A DNA stretch of 20,166 nt from Anaerolineae bacterium (GCA_029932895.1 JAOZPF010000012.1:1-20166), one strand, 5' to 3'; shown: positions 1 through 7,352, counted from the first letter of the stretch. Program-made: numbers and translations. The notes: generated by a model from the sequence alone, not told the origin.

Positions 1-1830
1 TTCGGCCTGCAGGATGGGCGATGGCACGTGGTCTCGACGGTTGGGCTGGAAGTAGAAGAGGTTCCCACCACGTTGCGCGGACTGATGATGGCGCGGGTGG
101 ACCGTCTGCCGGAGGATATGAAGAACGTGCTGCGGGACGCCGCCGTTATCGGCCTCCAATTTACCGCTCCTCTCCTCACCGAGGTGGAGCGCCGGCTGCA
201 CGCCACCGCTGATGTCTCCCCGTTGTTGCAGCGACTGGTGGATATGGGGTTGCTGGTGGAGCGCCCGGAGGTCGGTGACCAGGTTTATGCCTTTCGCCAT
301 ATCCTGACCCAGGAGACGATTTATGGCAGCCTGATGCGTCGTCAGCTTCCCGACCTCCATCGCACGGTCGCCGAGTCCATTGAAGCGGTATATGCGTCCG
401 ACCTGGAGGATCAGGCCGAGGTGTTGGCCTTTCACTATGACCGCACCTCTATGCGCGCCAAGGCGATGCGTTACACCTTGCTATCCGGCGAGCGGGCGCG
501 GAGTCGTTTCTCCAATCGCCAGGCCATCGAGTATTATAGCCGGGCGCTGCAATTATCCCAGCACCTGGATGGCTATCGGGCTGAGCGTTGGCAGGCCGCT
601 GTTGGTCTGGGCGAGGTGGAACAGCGGATCGGCGAGTACGAAGAGGCGATCGCGATCTACCAGGCCGCCCTGGAGGAGTGGGAGGAAGCAGCGCCCGCAG
701 CCCGGGCGCGGGTGATGTTGCGCGTTGTGGAGGTGTGGGATAAGCGCGGCGATCTGGAGCAGGCCGAGGATTGGTTGCGCCGGGCTTTGATCCAGTTGGA
801 GCACGTTGGTTCCGGGCATCCCGACTTGCGGGCCACGCTCTATTCCGAGTTGGGATGGGTGGCGCTGCGTCGGGGCGACCTGGCTTCAGCGCGAGACTGG
901 CTGGAGCACGGGCTCCAGCTGGTCGATGGCACGGATCATTACGATGTGCTTTCCTCCATTCTCAATCGCCTCGGCGCTGTGTACTACCACCGCAGTGAAT
1001 GGGACCAGGCTGCGGCGTGTGTGGAGCGGGCGCTGGAGCTGCGCGAGCAACTGGGGGACGTCGTGGGCCTCGCTCGCTCGTTCAATAACCTGGGTATCCT
1101 GAAGAAGAACGCTTGTCGGTGGGATGAGGCATTGGCTACTTATCAGCGCAGCATGGAGATGATGGAGTTGATTGGGGATGCCGAGGGGATTGCCATTGGG
1201 CACACGAACCTTGGCAACGTCTACATCGAGATAGGGGAGTGGGAAAAGGCAGAGGAGAACTATCTGCGGAGCTTTGTCATCGCCCGGCGCATCGAGCACC
1301 CGTACGAGCTGGCCCAGGCCCATATGAACCTGGGGCGGCTCTATCTCTTGCAGGGGCGGTGGGAGGAGTGTGCTCGTCACTTGGATGCTGCCATCCCGCT
1401 CTATCAGGAGGCTGGTGCGCGGGCCAACCTGAACCTGAACGACGCCTACGAGCTTCAAGGACGGCTTCACCTGGAATTGGGCGAGGTCGAGGCAGCCGAG
1501 GAATGGGCTTCCCGCAGCTATGAACTGCTGAGCGAGGTCACCCAGATAGAGGAATCGGTGGAGTGGGGGCGGTACGAGCGGTTGAGGGGCCGCATTGCCC
1601 AGAAGAAAGGGGACCTCGAAGCCGCCCGTCGCCACCTGGACCGGAGCATGGCGATCTTTGAGCGCAGTGGGCCGGCCTTGGAGATAGGGCGGGCAGCTTA
1701 CTGGAGCGCTCTGCTGGCCCTGGAGGAGGGGCGGGCGGAAGAGGCCCGCCGGGAATTGACGAGGGCCAGAGAGTTGTTCGCGCAGGTGGGGGCGGCTGCA
1801 GACCTGCAACGGGTTGAGGAGGCAATGTAG
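1..1830 (+). CDS. TPR-repeat regulatory ATPase, C-terminal part (5' truncated)
   Basis: The frame is open from base 1 to a TAG at 1828-1830, giving 609 residues with no start codon in the window that must be the true one; the gene begins upstream. The first ~150 residues match the region that follows the AAA ATPase core in large cyclase-type or MalT-type regulators: a stretch reading VPTTLRGLMMARVDRLPED, then a helical block with FRHILTQETIYGSLMRRQLPDLH. From about residue 160 to the end it is a chain of tetratricopeptide repeats (recurring A-x-x-x-Y/W-x-x-A-L and L-G-x-x-Y patterns, for example NNLGILKKN and TNLGNVYIEIGEWEKAEENY). The family usually has a P-loop ATPase N-terminal to this, sometimes with a guanylate/adenylate cyclase or SARP/LuxR DNA-binding domain. 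None of these is visible here, so the output of the protein is unknown. Cytoplasmic, since no membrane segment is seen. It converges with the protease gene downstream. Confidence 0.88.
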   Translation, partial: FGLQDGRWHVVSTVGLEVEEVPTTLRGLMMARVDRLPEDMKNVLRDAAVIGLQFTAPLLTEVERRLHATADVSPLLQRLVDMGLLVERPEVGDQVYAFRHILTQETIYGSLMRRQLPDLHRTVAESIEAVYASDLEDQAEVLAFHYDRTSMRAKAMRYTLLSGERARSRFSNRQAIEYYSRALQLSQHLDGYRAERWQAAVGLGEVEQRIGEYEEAIAIYQAALEEWEEAAPAARARVMLRVVEVWDKRGDLEQAEDWLRRALIQLEHVGSGHPDLRATLYSELGWVALRRGDLASARDWLEHGLQLVDGTDHYDVLSSILNRLGAVYYHRSEWDQAAACVERALELREQLGDVVGLARSFNNLGILKKNACRWDEALATYQRSMEMMELIGDAEGIAIGHTNLGNVYIEIGEWEKAEENYLRSFVIARRIEHPYELAQAHMNLGRLYLLQGRWEECARHLDAAIPLYQEAGARANLNLNDAYELQGRLHLELGEVEAAEEWASRSYELLSEVTQIEESVEWGRYERLRGRIAQKKGDLEAARRHLDRSMAIFERSGPALEIGRAAYWSALLALEEGRAEEARRELTRARELFAQVGAAADLQRVEEAM

Positions 1831-1836
1831 AGCAGA

Positions 1837-1858
1837 GGGCACAGCCATTGCTGTGCCC
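1837..1858. terminator. Stem-loop between convergent genes
   Basis: A perfect 8-bp stem (GGGCACAG / CTGTGCCC) with a 6-base loop begins 6 bases after the stop of the TPR gene and lies in the 69-bp gap before the convergent protease gene. There is no T-tract on either strand, so this is not a classical intrinsic terminator. The position suggests a shared 3'-end structure, but function is inference. Confidence 0.4.
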
Positions 1859-1899
1859 CCTGTGTGTTGGCCCCTGTCGTCTCGCTGACGCTGTTTCGG

Positions 1900-3732
1900 T
1901 TATTCCTCGTTGACCCAGTTGTTGATCCCCACGGCTGAGGCGTCGGAGGGCAGGTTCTCCAGGTTGGCGAAAGCTTCGGCCCACTCCGGGTCGCCGACGC
2001 CGCCGGCCCAGCTATCATAGCCGCCGGCCCAGCTATCGTACCCACCGGCCCAGCTATCGTACCCGCCAGCCCAGGAGCTGTACCCGCCGGCCCAACTGTC
2101 GTAACCGCCGGCCCAGCTATCATAGCCGCCAGCCCAGCTATCGTACCCGCCGGCCCAGCTATCATAGCCGCCGGCCCAACTGTCGTAGCCGGACAGCCAG
2201 TTGTTAAAGTCACCAGCCCAGTTGGTCGTACCGCCGGCCCAGCTATCATAGCCGCCGGCCCAGCTATCGTAACCGCCGGCCCAGCTATCGTAGCCGCCAG
2301 CCCAACTGTCGTAGCCAGTGTCGCGGATGCGGAATTCACCAGTCTCGGGGTCCCAGACCGACCAGCCTTCGTAATGGACCGCGCCGGCCAAGTCGGCTTC
2401 CAGGTCCAGCCCTCTGTTGGCCTCGCCCTCGACCTCGGCAAAGACAGCGTCGGGGGCCCAGACGCGCCCGGCTCCCTGCTCCCAGATCGAGTAGGCCGCC
2501 TCGCCGGTGTACTCGCTGAACTGGGGGCGGGCGGTCATCGTCAGGCGGTACTTGACCTGGTCGGGGGTCAGCTCGGGGTGCTTGCTGAGCATCAAGGCGA
2601 CGATGCCGGAGGTCACTGCGGTGGACATTGAGGTGCCAGACATCTTGAAGTAGCGGCGGTTGACACGGTTTTCCGGATAGAGATCGCTGAGGTAGGTGTG
2701 GCGGGCCATCAGGGAGATGACGTGAGCGCCGGGCGCGATCAAGTCGGGCTTGATGAAGCAATCCAGGGTGGGGCCGGTGGCGGAGAAGGGGGGAATATAG
2801 TCATCGCCAAAATCGGTGGGGGTATAGTTGTCGGTGAAAGCACCGACGGTGATGACATAGGGCGTGTTCCCCGGCACGCCGATGCTCAGCGGGGCGGGGC
2901 CGCCGTTGCCAGCGCTGGCGACGACGACGATACCAGCCTGCCAGGCGGCCATGACAGCCAGGTTGTAGGGATCGGCCCAGTAGGGGGCGATTGGTTGGGC
3001 GTACATCGAGATGTTGAGGACGCGGATGTTGTAGGCGTCCTTGTTCTGGATGACCCAGTCGATGCCGCGCAGCACGTCGCCGTAGCTGCCGGTCCCGGTC
3101 TCGTCGAGGACGCGCACGGCGACCAAATTGGCCGCGGGGGCAACGCCGCGGAACTCGTCATCTCGTCTCTCGTAGTAACTATTGCCCACGATGCCCGCGA
3201 CGTGAGTGCCGTGACCGTTGGGGTCACCCGGTGAACGGAACAAGCGACGTCGTCCGTACAGTTTGTCGTTCAGTGCGTCGTAGTAGGCGAGGAGGCGATG
3301 ACCGAGGCGCAGGGTGGGAAATGAGGGATTGATGCCCGAGTCGAGGAGGGCGACGGTGACGCCCTGGCCTAGATCGCCGGCCTCCCACACCTCCTGGGCA
3401 CCGATGGCTTTGGTGAACTCGACATCGACGTTGTGGTTGCCGGCAGCTTGTACCCGGCGGTCAGGTGTCACTCGGACGACGCCGGGCATTGTGGCTAGGT
3501 AGGCGAGGTGTGATTGGTCCACGTTGGCGAGCACGCAGTTGATGGCGTCGAGTTCGGCGACCACGTTGCCGCCACTATCGCGCACGGCAGCCGCTGCTGA
3601 TTCGGCGCTGGTGCCCTGCACGATGACGCGCAGCGGTGATGGGGCGGCTGGCGCGATGTTGAATAGCATCACTGTCAGCAGCACGCCGGTCAGCAGGGAA
3701 GATGTTGCGTTGCGAATGAAGGTCTTGTTCAT
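1900..3732 (-). CDS. Secreted subtilisin-like S8 serine protease with C-terminal YDSWAGG repeats
   Basis: A 610-residue extracellular endopeptidase of family S8. The ATG at 3732 is chosen because it gives a clean signal peptide (MNKTFIRNATSSLLTGVLLT followed by a hydrophobic run and Ala-rich cleavage region) and has a GGGAG/AAGAG ribosome site just upstream; an open frame runs further to 3825 but lacks these signs. After an inhibitor-like propeptide (about 30-100, LRVIVQGTSAESAA onward), the catalytic triad is clear: Asp131 in LLDSGIN, His174 in GHGTHVAG, Ser368 in SGTSMSTAV, plus the oxyanion Asn in ASAGNGG. Residues 473-577 are fifteen tandem heptads, thirteen GYxSWAG and two variants, then a 33-residue tail. 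There is no sortase motif or transmembrane anchor. The repeat is likely a cell-surface or ligand-binding appendage (inference). A promoter candidate lies at 3825-3797. Convergent with the TPR gene; single-gene transcript likely. Confidence 0.93.
   Translation of the reverse strand: MNKTFIRNATSSLLTGVLLTVMLFNIAPAAPSPLRVIVQGTSAESAAAAVRDSGGNVVAELDAINCVLANVDQSHLAYLATMPGVVRVTPDRRVQAAGNHNVDVEFTKAIGAQEVWEAGDLGQGVTVALLDSGINPSFPTLRLGHRLLAYYDALNDKLYGRRRLFRSPGDPNGHGTHVAGIVGNSYYERRDDEFRGVAPAANLVAVRVLDETGTGSYGDVLRGIDWVIQNKDAYNIRVLNISMYAQPIAPYWADPYNLAVMAAWQAGIVVVASAGNGGPAPLSIGVPGNTPYVITVGAFTDNYTPTDFGDDYIPPFSATGPTLDCFIKPDLIAPGAHVISLMARHTYLSDLYPENRVNRRYFKMSGTSMSTAVTSGIVALMLSKHPELTPDQVKYRLTMTARPQFSEYTGEAAYSIWEQGAGRVWAPDAVFAEVEGEANRGLDLEADLAGAVHYEGWSVWDPETGEFRIRDTGYDSWAGGYDSWAGGYDSWAGGYDSWAGGTTNWAGDFNNWLSGYDSWAGGYDSWAGGYDSWAGGYDSWAGGYDSWAGGYSSWAGGYDSWAGGYDSWAGGYDSWAGGVGDPEWAEAFANLENLPSDASAVGINNWVNEE
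2002..2316 (-). repeat. 15 x 21-bp in-frame tandem repeat (GYDSWAG heptads)
   Basis: Fifteen consecutive 21-bp units inside the protease gene encode GYDSWAG or close variants. In coding order: four GYDSWAG, GTTNWAG, DFNNWLS, five GYDSWAG, GYSSWAG, three GYDSWAG. Synonymous differences are patterned: the Tyr-Asp-Ser triplets occur mainly as TAT-GAT-AGC, TAC-GAT-AGC or TAC-GAC-AGT, so units fall into a few DNA classes that are shuffled along the array. This points to expansion by unit duplication with purifying selection on the protein. Units are contiguous with no spacers, so this is not a CRISPR array. Confidence 0.97.
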
Positions 3733-3796
3733 CTCTTTTCTCCCACGTCGTTGCATTCTACTCCCGCCCCCCGAATGTGATAGACACTCCGTTATC

Positions 3797-3825
3797 ATGA
3801 TACTTGCTATTCCTAGAAGGGGCAA
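3797..3825 (-). promoter_or_regulatory. Candidate sigma-70-type promoter of the S8 protease
   Basis: Minus strand reads TTGCCC (3825-3820), 17 bases, TATCAT (3802-3797): 4/6 and 5/6 matches to -35 and -10. The predicted transcript starts near 3790, about 57 bases before the ATG at 3732. The -10 box overlaps a perfect 10-bp palindrome TATCATGATA (3793-3802), which could be an operator, or chance. Confidence 0.45.
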
Positions 3826-3890
3826 TAGGAAAGAGGTACCGTTTGGGCAACTTGGCGCGCAACCACTTGGAAAGTGTCACACATTAGCAC

Positions 3891-4010
3891 AGCCCGTTGG
3901 CCCGCGCGGGTGTTCAGCCCCGCGCTCGGGCGGCGAGCTCCTTTCTAGGGCTCGGGATAAGCTCGCAGGGCTGGGCTAATGAGCCCGGCGTCTCTAGCGC
4001 CGGGCGGGGG
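3891..4010. repeat. Multi-hairpin intergenic element, copy A
   Basis: GC-rich region with three phased stems: a 7-bp stem 3904-3910/3919-3925 flanked by CCC and GGG, a 7-bp stem 3933-3939/3960-3966, and an 8-bp stem 3983-3990/3998-4005 with a 7-base loop. The same order of stems, with different bases but preserved pairing, recurs at 12859-12978 (copy B). Shared linear motifs are CGCAGGGCT, TGAGCCCGG and CCGGGCGGG. On the minus strand the last stem lies 31 bases after the nitroreductase stop, so it may also end that operon's transcript. Confidence 0.55.
3983..4005 (-). terminator. GC-rich hairpin downstream of the nitroreductase operon
   Basis: Perfect 8-bp stem GCCCGGCG/CGCCGGGC with loop TCTCTAG (as read on plus), 31 bases past the nitroreductase stop. 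It is followed on the minus strand by TCATTA rather than a T-run, so the intrinsic-terminator call is weak. It is also the last stem of multi-hairpin element A. Confidence 0.35.
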
Positions 4011-4036
4011 AAGAAAGGGATTGTCGTCGCCTGTCC

Positions 4037-4630
4037 TTACTTGGCCGCATAACCGACCGGTAGCAGGTAGAGGGGCTCCTGGTTGTCCGGTATGGCGAGC
4101 ACGCGGGCCACGCCGCTGTCGTCGAAAGCGCCGACGGGCACGCTGGACAGTCCGAGGGCGACGGCCTGCAGGAGGAGGTTTTGTGCTGCATGTCCCACGT
4201 CCATCGGCACGTAGCGGACCCGGCCGCGCTTGCCGTAGCGGCTGGTAGTGCGCTTCATGACCCCACAGATGGCAAAAACGGCCGGGGCCGCGGCGATGAA
4301 CTGCTGTCCCCACGCCGCCTGGGCCAGGGGAACGCGCACGTCATCTGCCAGGTGCTGGACCAGATGGTGGGGCCGTGGCTCGTAATGCCACACACCGGCG
4401 CTGTGACAGAGATAGAACTCGAGCGGGCAGCGACCACCGGCCGAGGGGGCGGCCCGTAGGTGGGGTTGGGAGCCAGTGATGCCCTGGGCGGCCCATAGTA
4501 GTTGGCTGATCTGTTCCAGAGAGAGCTGGTCTGGTTTGTAGGAGCGGACTGAACGGCGGGCAGCGATGGCTTCTTCCAGCGAGACTTTTCCTTGCAGGCG
4601 AGGGATGGGCAAGACGATTGTTTCTCTCAT
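4037..4630 (-). CDS. SagB-type nitroreductase-family FMN oxidoreductase
   Basis: A 197-residue flavin-dependent oxidoreductase. The N-terminal block SLEEAIAARRSVRSYKPDQ is the nitroreductase-fold FMN phosphate-binding signature (R-R-S-x-R), followed by LSQLLWAAQGIT-type helix, APSAGG (the S-A-G-G loop typical of SagB/ThcOx relatives), and a C-terminal VGHAAQNLLLQAVALGLSSVPVGAF segment with the A-x-Q-N-x-x-L-x-A pattern common to the family. SagB relatives dehydrogenate azoline rings in peptides, but stand-alone members are mostly uncharacterised, and no cyclodehydratase or precursor peptide gene is visible here. The ATG at 4630 is chosen over an upstream start at 4765 because GAGGAGAG sits 5 bases before it and the upstream gene ends at 4642, 11 bases before it. 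Third gene of the AmrS-YkoP-nitroreductase operon. Confidence 0.88.
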   Translation of the reverse strand: MRETIVLPIPRLQGKVSLEEAIAARRSVRSYKPDQLSLEQISQLLWAAQGITGSQPHLRAAPSAGGRCPLEFYLCHSAGVWHYEPRPHHLVQHLADDVRVPLAQAAWGQQFIAAAPAVFAICGVMKRTTSRYGKRGRVRYVPMDVGHAAQNLLLQAVALGLSSVPVGAFDDSGVARVLAIPDNQEPLYLLPVGYAAK

Positions 4631-4641
4631 CTCATCTCTCC

Positions 4642-5241
4642 TCAAGTATCGGGCCCAAAACGGGCCAAAAGTGTCCTGCGACTGATCCAGGTCGGGCGTC
4701 GCTCCAAGTCGCCCGGCCTTTGCCCATGCACACTCGCGGGGTTGAATGCCCAGCGCAGGAGCCATGTCCAGATCCTCGCGCCGGCGTCGGTGACACGCTC
4801 AATCAGGCCGTGTGGTGAGAGTGGGGCGAACACTTCCAGCCCCAGCCGGTTGAGCATGCGCACGGTAGCCGGGGTAAAGGGGAGGGGCAGTTCACCACCG
4901 AGGGCCTGGATGTGCGCCAGGTCGGGAACCTGGGCCAGGAACTGTGCCAAAAGGTGGAAGGAGCTGGATAGGAGTTGCCAGAACCTGCGCGCCCAGGCTA
5001 GGTCGGGGCCGGAGGCAGGAATGCGTGGCAGCCGCTCATTCCACAGGTGGATGACGCCGACGGTGTCGCCGGGCCGTATGACCGTCCCATCCGCCAGCTC
5101 CACCCTGGTGTGAGCGGTGGTGATTCCCAGCCGCAGGATGCACGACGGGTCGGTAGAGAACTCCCAGATTCCCAGCCGGCGGCGCATCAAACGATCGATA
5201 GCCCTGATCGGCAAGCTGGCGAGAGCGTGTAGCCAGCTCAT
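4642..5241 (-). CDS. YkoP-like domain protein
   Basis: A 199-residue protein resembling the YkoP family (named from Bacillus subtilis ykoP), a small domain also found next to or fused with polysaccharide deacetylases. The supporting stretch is VELADGTVIRPGDTVGVIHL followed by WNERLP, then a helical region (LAWARRFWQLLSSSFHLLAQ) and MLNRLGLEVFAPLSPHGLIE. No enzymatic residues can be named and the biochemical role of the family is unknown to me. The start ATG (5241-5239) overlaps the stop TGA of the AmrS-like gene as ATGA, so the two are almost surely translationally coupled; the stop is 11 bases before the nitroreductase start. There is no signal peptide or clear transmembrane segment, although the C-terminal third has a hydrophobic aromatic patch (IWTWLLRWAF). 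Family call is from remembered motifs. Confidence 0.65.
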   Translation of the reverse strand: MSWLHALASLPIRAIDRLMRRRLGIWEFSTDPSCILRLGITTAHTRVELADGTVIRPGDTVGVIHLWNERLPRIPASGPDLAWARRFWQLLSSSFHLLAQFLAQVPDLAHIQALGGELPLPFTPATVRMLNRLGLEVFAPLSPHGLIERVTDAGARIWTWLLRWAFNPASVHGQRPGDLERRPTWISRRTLLARFGPDT

Positions 5242-6320
5242 TCTTCACTGGTCTCCCAATTCCACCCTGTTCCGGCGATTTCCTGCCCGCAGAACGGGCA
5301 GTGTCCGTCCTGCACCAGGCTCTCCGCTTGCTCCATTGTGGAGCGCTGGATGAGCATTTTGCCGCAGGAGGGGCAATAGGTGTTCTCAGCAAAATGACCG
5401 GGCACGTTGCCGAGATAAACGTATTGCAGGCCCATCTCTCGTCCGATGGCTCGGGCCTCTTCCAGTGTTTGCACGGGCGTCGGTGGAGCGGTTAAACGAT
5501 AGGCGGGGTGGTAGCGGGTGATGTGCCACGGGGTATATGGGCCTAGCTCCCGCGCGATCCGGACGGCGATGGACATCAGGATGACCATGTCGTCGTTAAC
5601 CTCTGGCACGACCAGGGTGGTGACTTCGACCCAGATGCCCAACTCCTGTGCCCGGCGAAGGTTGCGCCACACCACCTCTACGTCCGCCTGGCAGTAATCG
5701 CGGACGACCGCGCTATCCCCCTTGATGTCCACATTCATCCCGTCAAGCCCCGCCTCAGCCAGATGTTCCAGGGCCGCCTCCGTCATATAACCATTGGTCA
5801 CAAATGTGTTGTAAAGCCCTGCCTGGTGTGCCAGGCGGAACACTTCCAGTGACCACTCCAGGCTGAGTGTCGGTTCGTTAAAGCTGATTGACGTCCCCTG
5901 GCAGCGCTTGTTGATTGCCTCGGCTACGAACTGAGATGGGGAAGTGAACTTGCCCCCATTGGGGGGATGTTTGGCGATGTCATAGTTCTGGCACCACGGG
6001 CACGCAAAGTTACATGACCAAGAGCCGGCAGTGAGGGCTCTGGAGCCGGGGTAAAAATGGTATAGCGGTTTCTTTTCTATGTGGTTGACAGCCAGGGAGG
6101 AGATGGCCCCGTAGGTCAGCGTCACCAGCTCCCCGTCCAGGTTGGCGCGAGTGCGGCACCAGCCGGTTGCCCCCGGTCGAATCACACAGCGCCGTTCGCA
6201 GATCAGACAGCGCACCCGGCCATGGTCGGGCTCGCTGACTTCCTCCTGGAGGAGGGTGGTATGAATGAAAGGTTCTCTGGGTGCGTGTTTTTGTCTCACA
6301 AGCCCATACCTATAGAGCAA
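5238..6320 (-). CDS. amrS: AmmeMemoRadiSam system radical SAM enzyme (AmrS-like)
   Basis: A 360-residue radical S-adenosylmethionine enzyme. Cluster-binding cysteines are C103, C107 and C110 in SWSCNFACPWCQNYD, the CX3CX2C motif. An N-terminal Cys-rich region (CLICERRCVIRPGATGWC) and a C-terminal zinc-ribbon-like pair (CPSCGK and CPFCGQ) are both typical of the AmrS/YjjW-like family. The central barrel carries FNEPTLSLEW and VDIKGD. Family members sit with AMMECR1- and Memo-domain genes; neither is in this window, and the true reaction is not established. The start is a TTG at 6320 with GGGAGGG 4 bases upstream; a GTG at 6299 is the alternative. No ATG precedes the conserved region. First gene of a three-gene operon behind a consensus promoter (6442-6414), with an ~86-base leader in which I recognise no riboswitch. 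The stop overlaps the YkoP start by 4 bases. Confidence 0.9.
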   Translation of the reverse strand: MLYRYGLVRQKHAPREPFIHTTLLQEEVSEPDHGRVRCLICERRCVIRPGATGWCRTRANLDGELVTLTYGAISSLAVNHIEKKPLYHFYPGSRALTAGSWSCNFACPWCQNYDIAKHPPNGGKFTSPSQFVAEAINKRCQGTSISFNEPTLSLEWSLEVFRLAHQAGLYNTFVTNGYMTEAALEHLAEAGLDGMNVDIKGDSAVVRDYCQADVEVVWRNLRRAQELGIWVEVTTLVVPEVNDDMVILMSIAVRIARELGPYTPWHITRYHPAYRLTAPPTPVQTLEEARAIGREMGLQYVYLGNVPGHFAENTYCPSCGKMLIQRSTMEQAESLVQDGHCPFCGQEIAGTGWNWETSEE

Positions 6321-6413
6321 AGACCCTCCCGCAGGTCACACAGCCCACAGGAGGATCGGCAACGCTGGCGTGTCGTCATGCCCGGCTGGATCCACCCACG
6401 AAAGTATGAGGAG

Positions 6414-6442
6414 ATTATACATTGACGAGAGAAAGGTGTCAA
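6414..6442 (-). promoter_or_regulatory. Perfect-consensus sigma-70/SigA promoter for the amrS operon
   Basis: Minus strand reads TTGACA (6442-6437), exactly 17 bases, TATAAT (6419-6414), matching both consensus hexamers at all 12 positions with optimal spacing. The predicted start is near 6407. On the opposite strand TTGACG (6422-6427), 17 bases, TAATTG (6445-6450) overlaps it and could read toward the M28 gene, but its -10 is poor. Confidence 0.85.
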
Positions 6443-6473
6443 CATAATTGGGATTCGTGGCGCGATTCGCCGA

Positions 6474-6502
6474 TTGCCTGAAAAGCCAAGCTAGGGTAGA
6501 AT
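6474..6502 (+). promoter_or_regulatory. Candidate promoter giving a leaderless M28 transcript
   Basis: TTGCCT (6474-6479), 17 bases, TAGAAT (6497-6502). A start 7 bases after the -10 falls at about 6509-6510, right at the ATG at 6510. No good Shine-Dalgarno precedes that ATG, consistent with a leaderless mRNA. Confidence 0.5.
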
Positions 6503-6509
6503 GCCCGTT

Positions 6510-7352
6510 ATGAATATCAGGCGCATTCATCTATTGGGTGTCGTGCTGTTGGTGACGGTGGTGGGATGCAGCGCGCCACTCCAGTTCGATGGGCAGAGAG
6601 CCTATGAGCATGTCGAGGCCCAGTGCGAGCTGGGCTTTCGCCCCACTGGTTCGGAAGCAGCCCGCGCCACTGGCGATTACATCATCGCCACCCTGGAGGG
6701 GCAGGGTTGGGAGGTCGAGACGCAAGAATTTACCTATCGGAACACGCCGGTGCGCAATATCATCGGCAAGGCGGGCGCTGGTCCCGTGCTCATTCTGGGC
6801 GCGCATTATGACACCCGTCGCAGTGCCGACCAGGAGGACCCGTCCGTGCCGGTGATGGGTGCCAACGACGGTGCTTCGGGCGTGGCGGTGTTGCTGGAGC
6901 TGGCCCGCACGCTGGACCGGGACAGGCTCAGTAACCAGGTCTGGCTGGCTTTCTTTGATGCCGAGGATGATGGTCGGCTCGACGGTTGGGAGTGGTGCGT
7001 CGGCTCTTCCTACATGGCCGACCACCTGGAGGTGCGGCCGGAAGCGGTGGTGGTGGTGGATATGATCGGCGACGCTGACCAGCAGATCTATTTGGAGGGC
7101 AACTCCGACCCCGACTTGCAGGGACAATTGTGGGACATAGCCGCCGCGCTGGGCTATACTCAGTTCGTTCCCACCTACCGCTGGACGATGGAGGATGACC
7201 ACATTCCCTTTGCCCGGCAGGGTATTCCGGCGGTGGACTTGATCGATTTTGACTATCCTTATTGGCACACCACTCGGGACACACCAGATAAGGTAAGCCC
7301 CGATAGCCTGGAGAGGGTGGGGCGGGTGCTGGAGGTGTGGTTGGAGGAGTAG
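6510..7352 (+). CDS. M28-family zinc peptidase / glutaminyl-cyclase-like lipoprotein
   Basis: A 280-residue exported enzyme. Residues 1-20 form a lipoprotein signal (RR, hydrophobic core, lipobox VVGC with Cys20). The co-catalytic zinc ligands of family M28 can be placed: His99 (GAHYDT), Asp120 (GANDGASG), Glu152-Asp153 (FDAEDDG), Asp184 (VVDMIGD), His253 (YWHTTRDT). The C-terminal segment MEDDHIPFARQGIPAVDLI and WHTTRDTPDKV closely follows animal-type glutaminyl-peptide cyclotransferase, including the Asp of EDDHIPF. It may therefore be a cyclase rather than an aminopeptidase; I cannot decide from sequence alone. The start is uncertain: ATG 6510 fits the leaderless promoter, while ATG 6501 adds three residues and has only a weak TAGGG upstream. 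The aminotransferase follows 47 bases downstream on the same strand. Confidence 0.88.
   Translation: MNIRRIHLLGVVLLVTVVGCSAPLQFDGQRAYEHVEAQCELGFRPTGSEAARATGDYIIATLEGQGWEVETQEFTYRNTPVRNIIGKAGAGPVLILGAHYDTRRSADQEDPSVPVMGANDGASGVAVLLELARTLDRDRLSNQVWLAFFDAEDDGRLDGWEWCVGSSYMADHLEVRPEAVVVVDMIGDADQQIYLEGNSDPDLQGQLWDIAAALGYTQFVPTYRWTMEDDHIPFARQGIPAVDLIDFDYPYWHTTRDTPDKVSPDSLERVGRVLEVWLEE

Larger units (their letters stand above)
3733..4036. other. 304-bp intergenic spacer with no gene
   Basis: This spacer separates the protease start from the nitroreductase stop, both on the minus strand. No convincing coding frame was seen. It holds the protease promoter candidate (3797-3825) and the multi-hairpin element at about 3891-4010. 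The remainder shows nothing I can name. Confidence 0.7.

Noticed and set aside
886..1848. Antisense open frame of 320 codons opposite the TPR gene
   Set aside because: Pro/Leu-rich shadow of the TPR coding frame without domain signatures.
2002..2316. Regular 21-bp repeats as a possible CRISPR array
   Set aside because: Units are contiguous with no spacers, keep the reading frame, and encode a heptad inside a complete protease gene.
1698..2441. Open frame of 247 codons with repeated Ile-Ala-Gly-Pro units on the minus strand
   Set aside because: It is the other minus-strand frame of the 21-bp protease repeat, lacks a ribosome site and runs into the TPR gene.
6321..6407. Riboswitch in the amrS leader
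   Set aside because: I find no recognised aptamer motif in the ~86-base leader.
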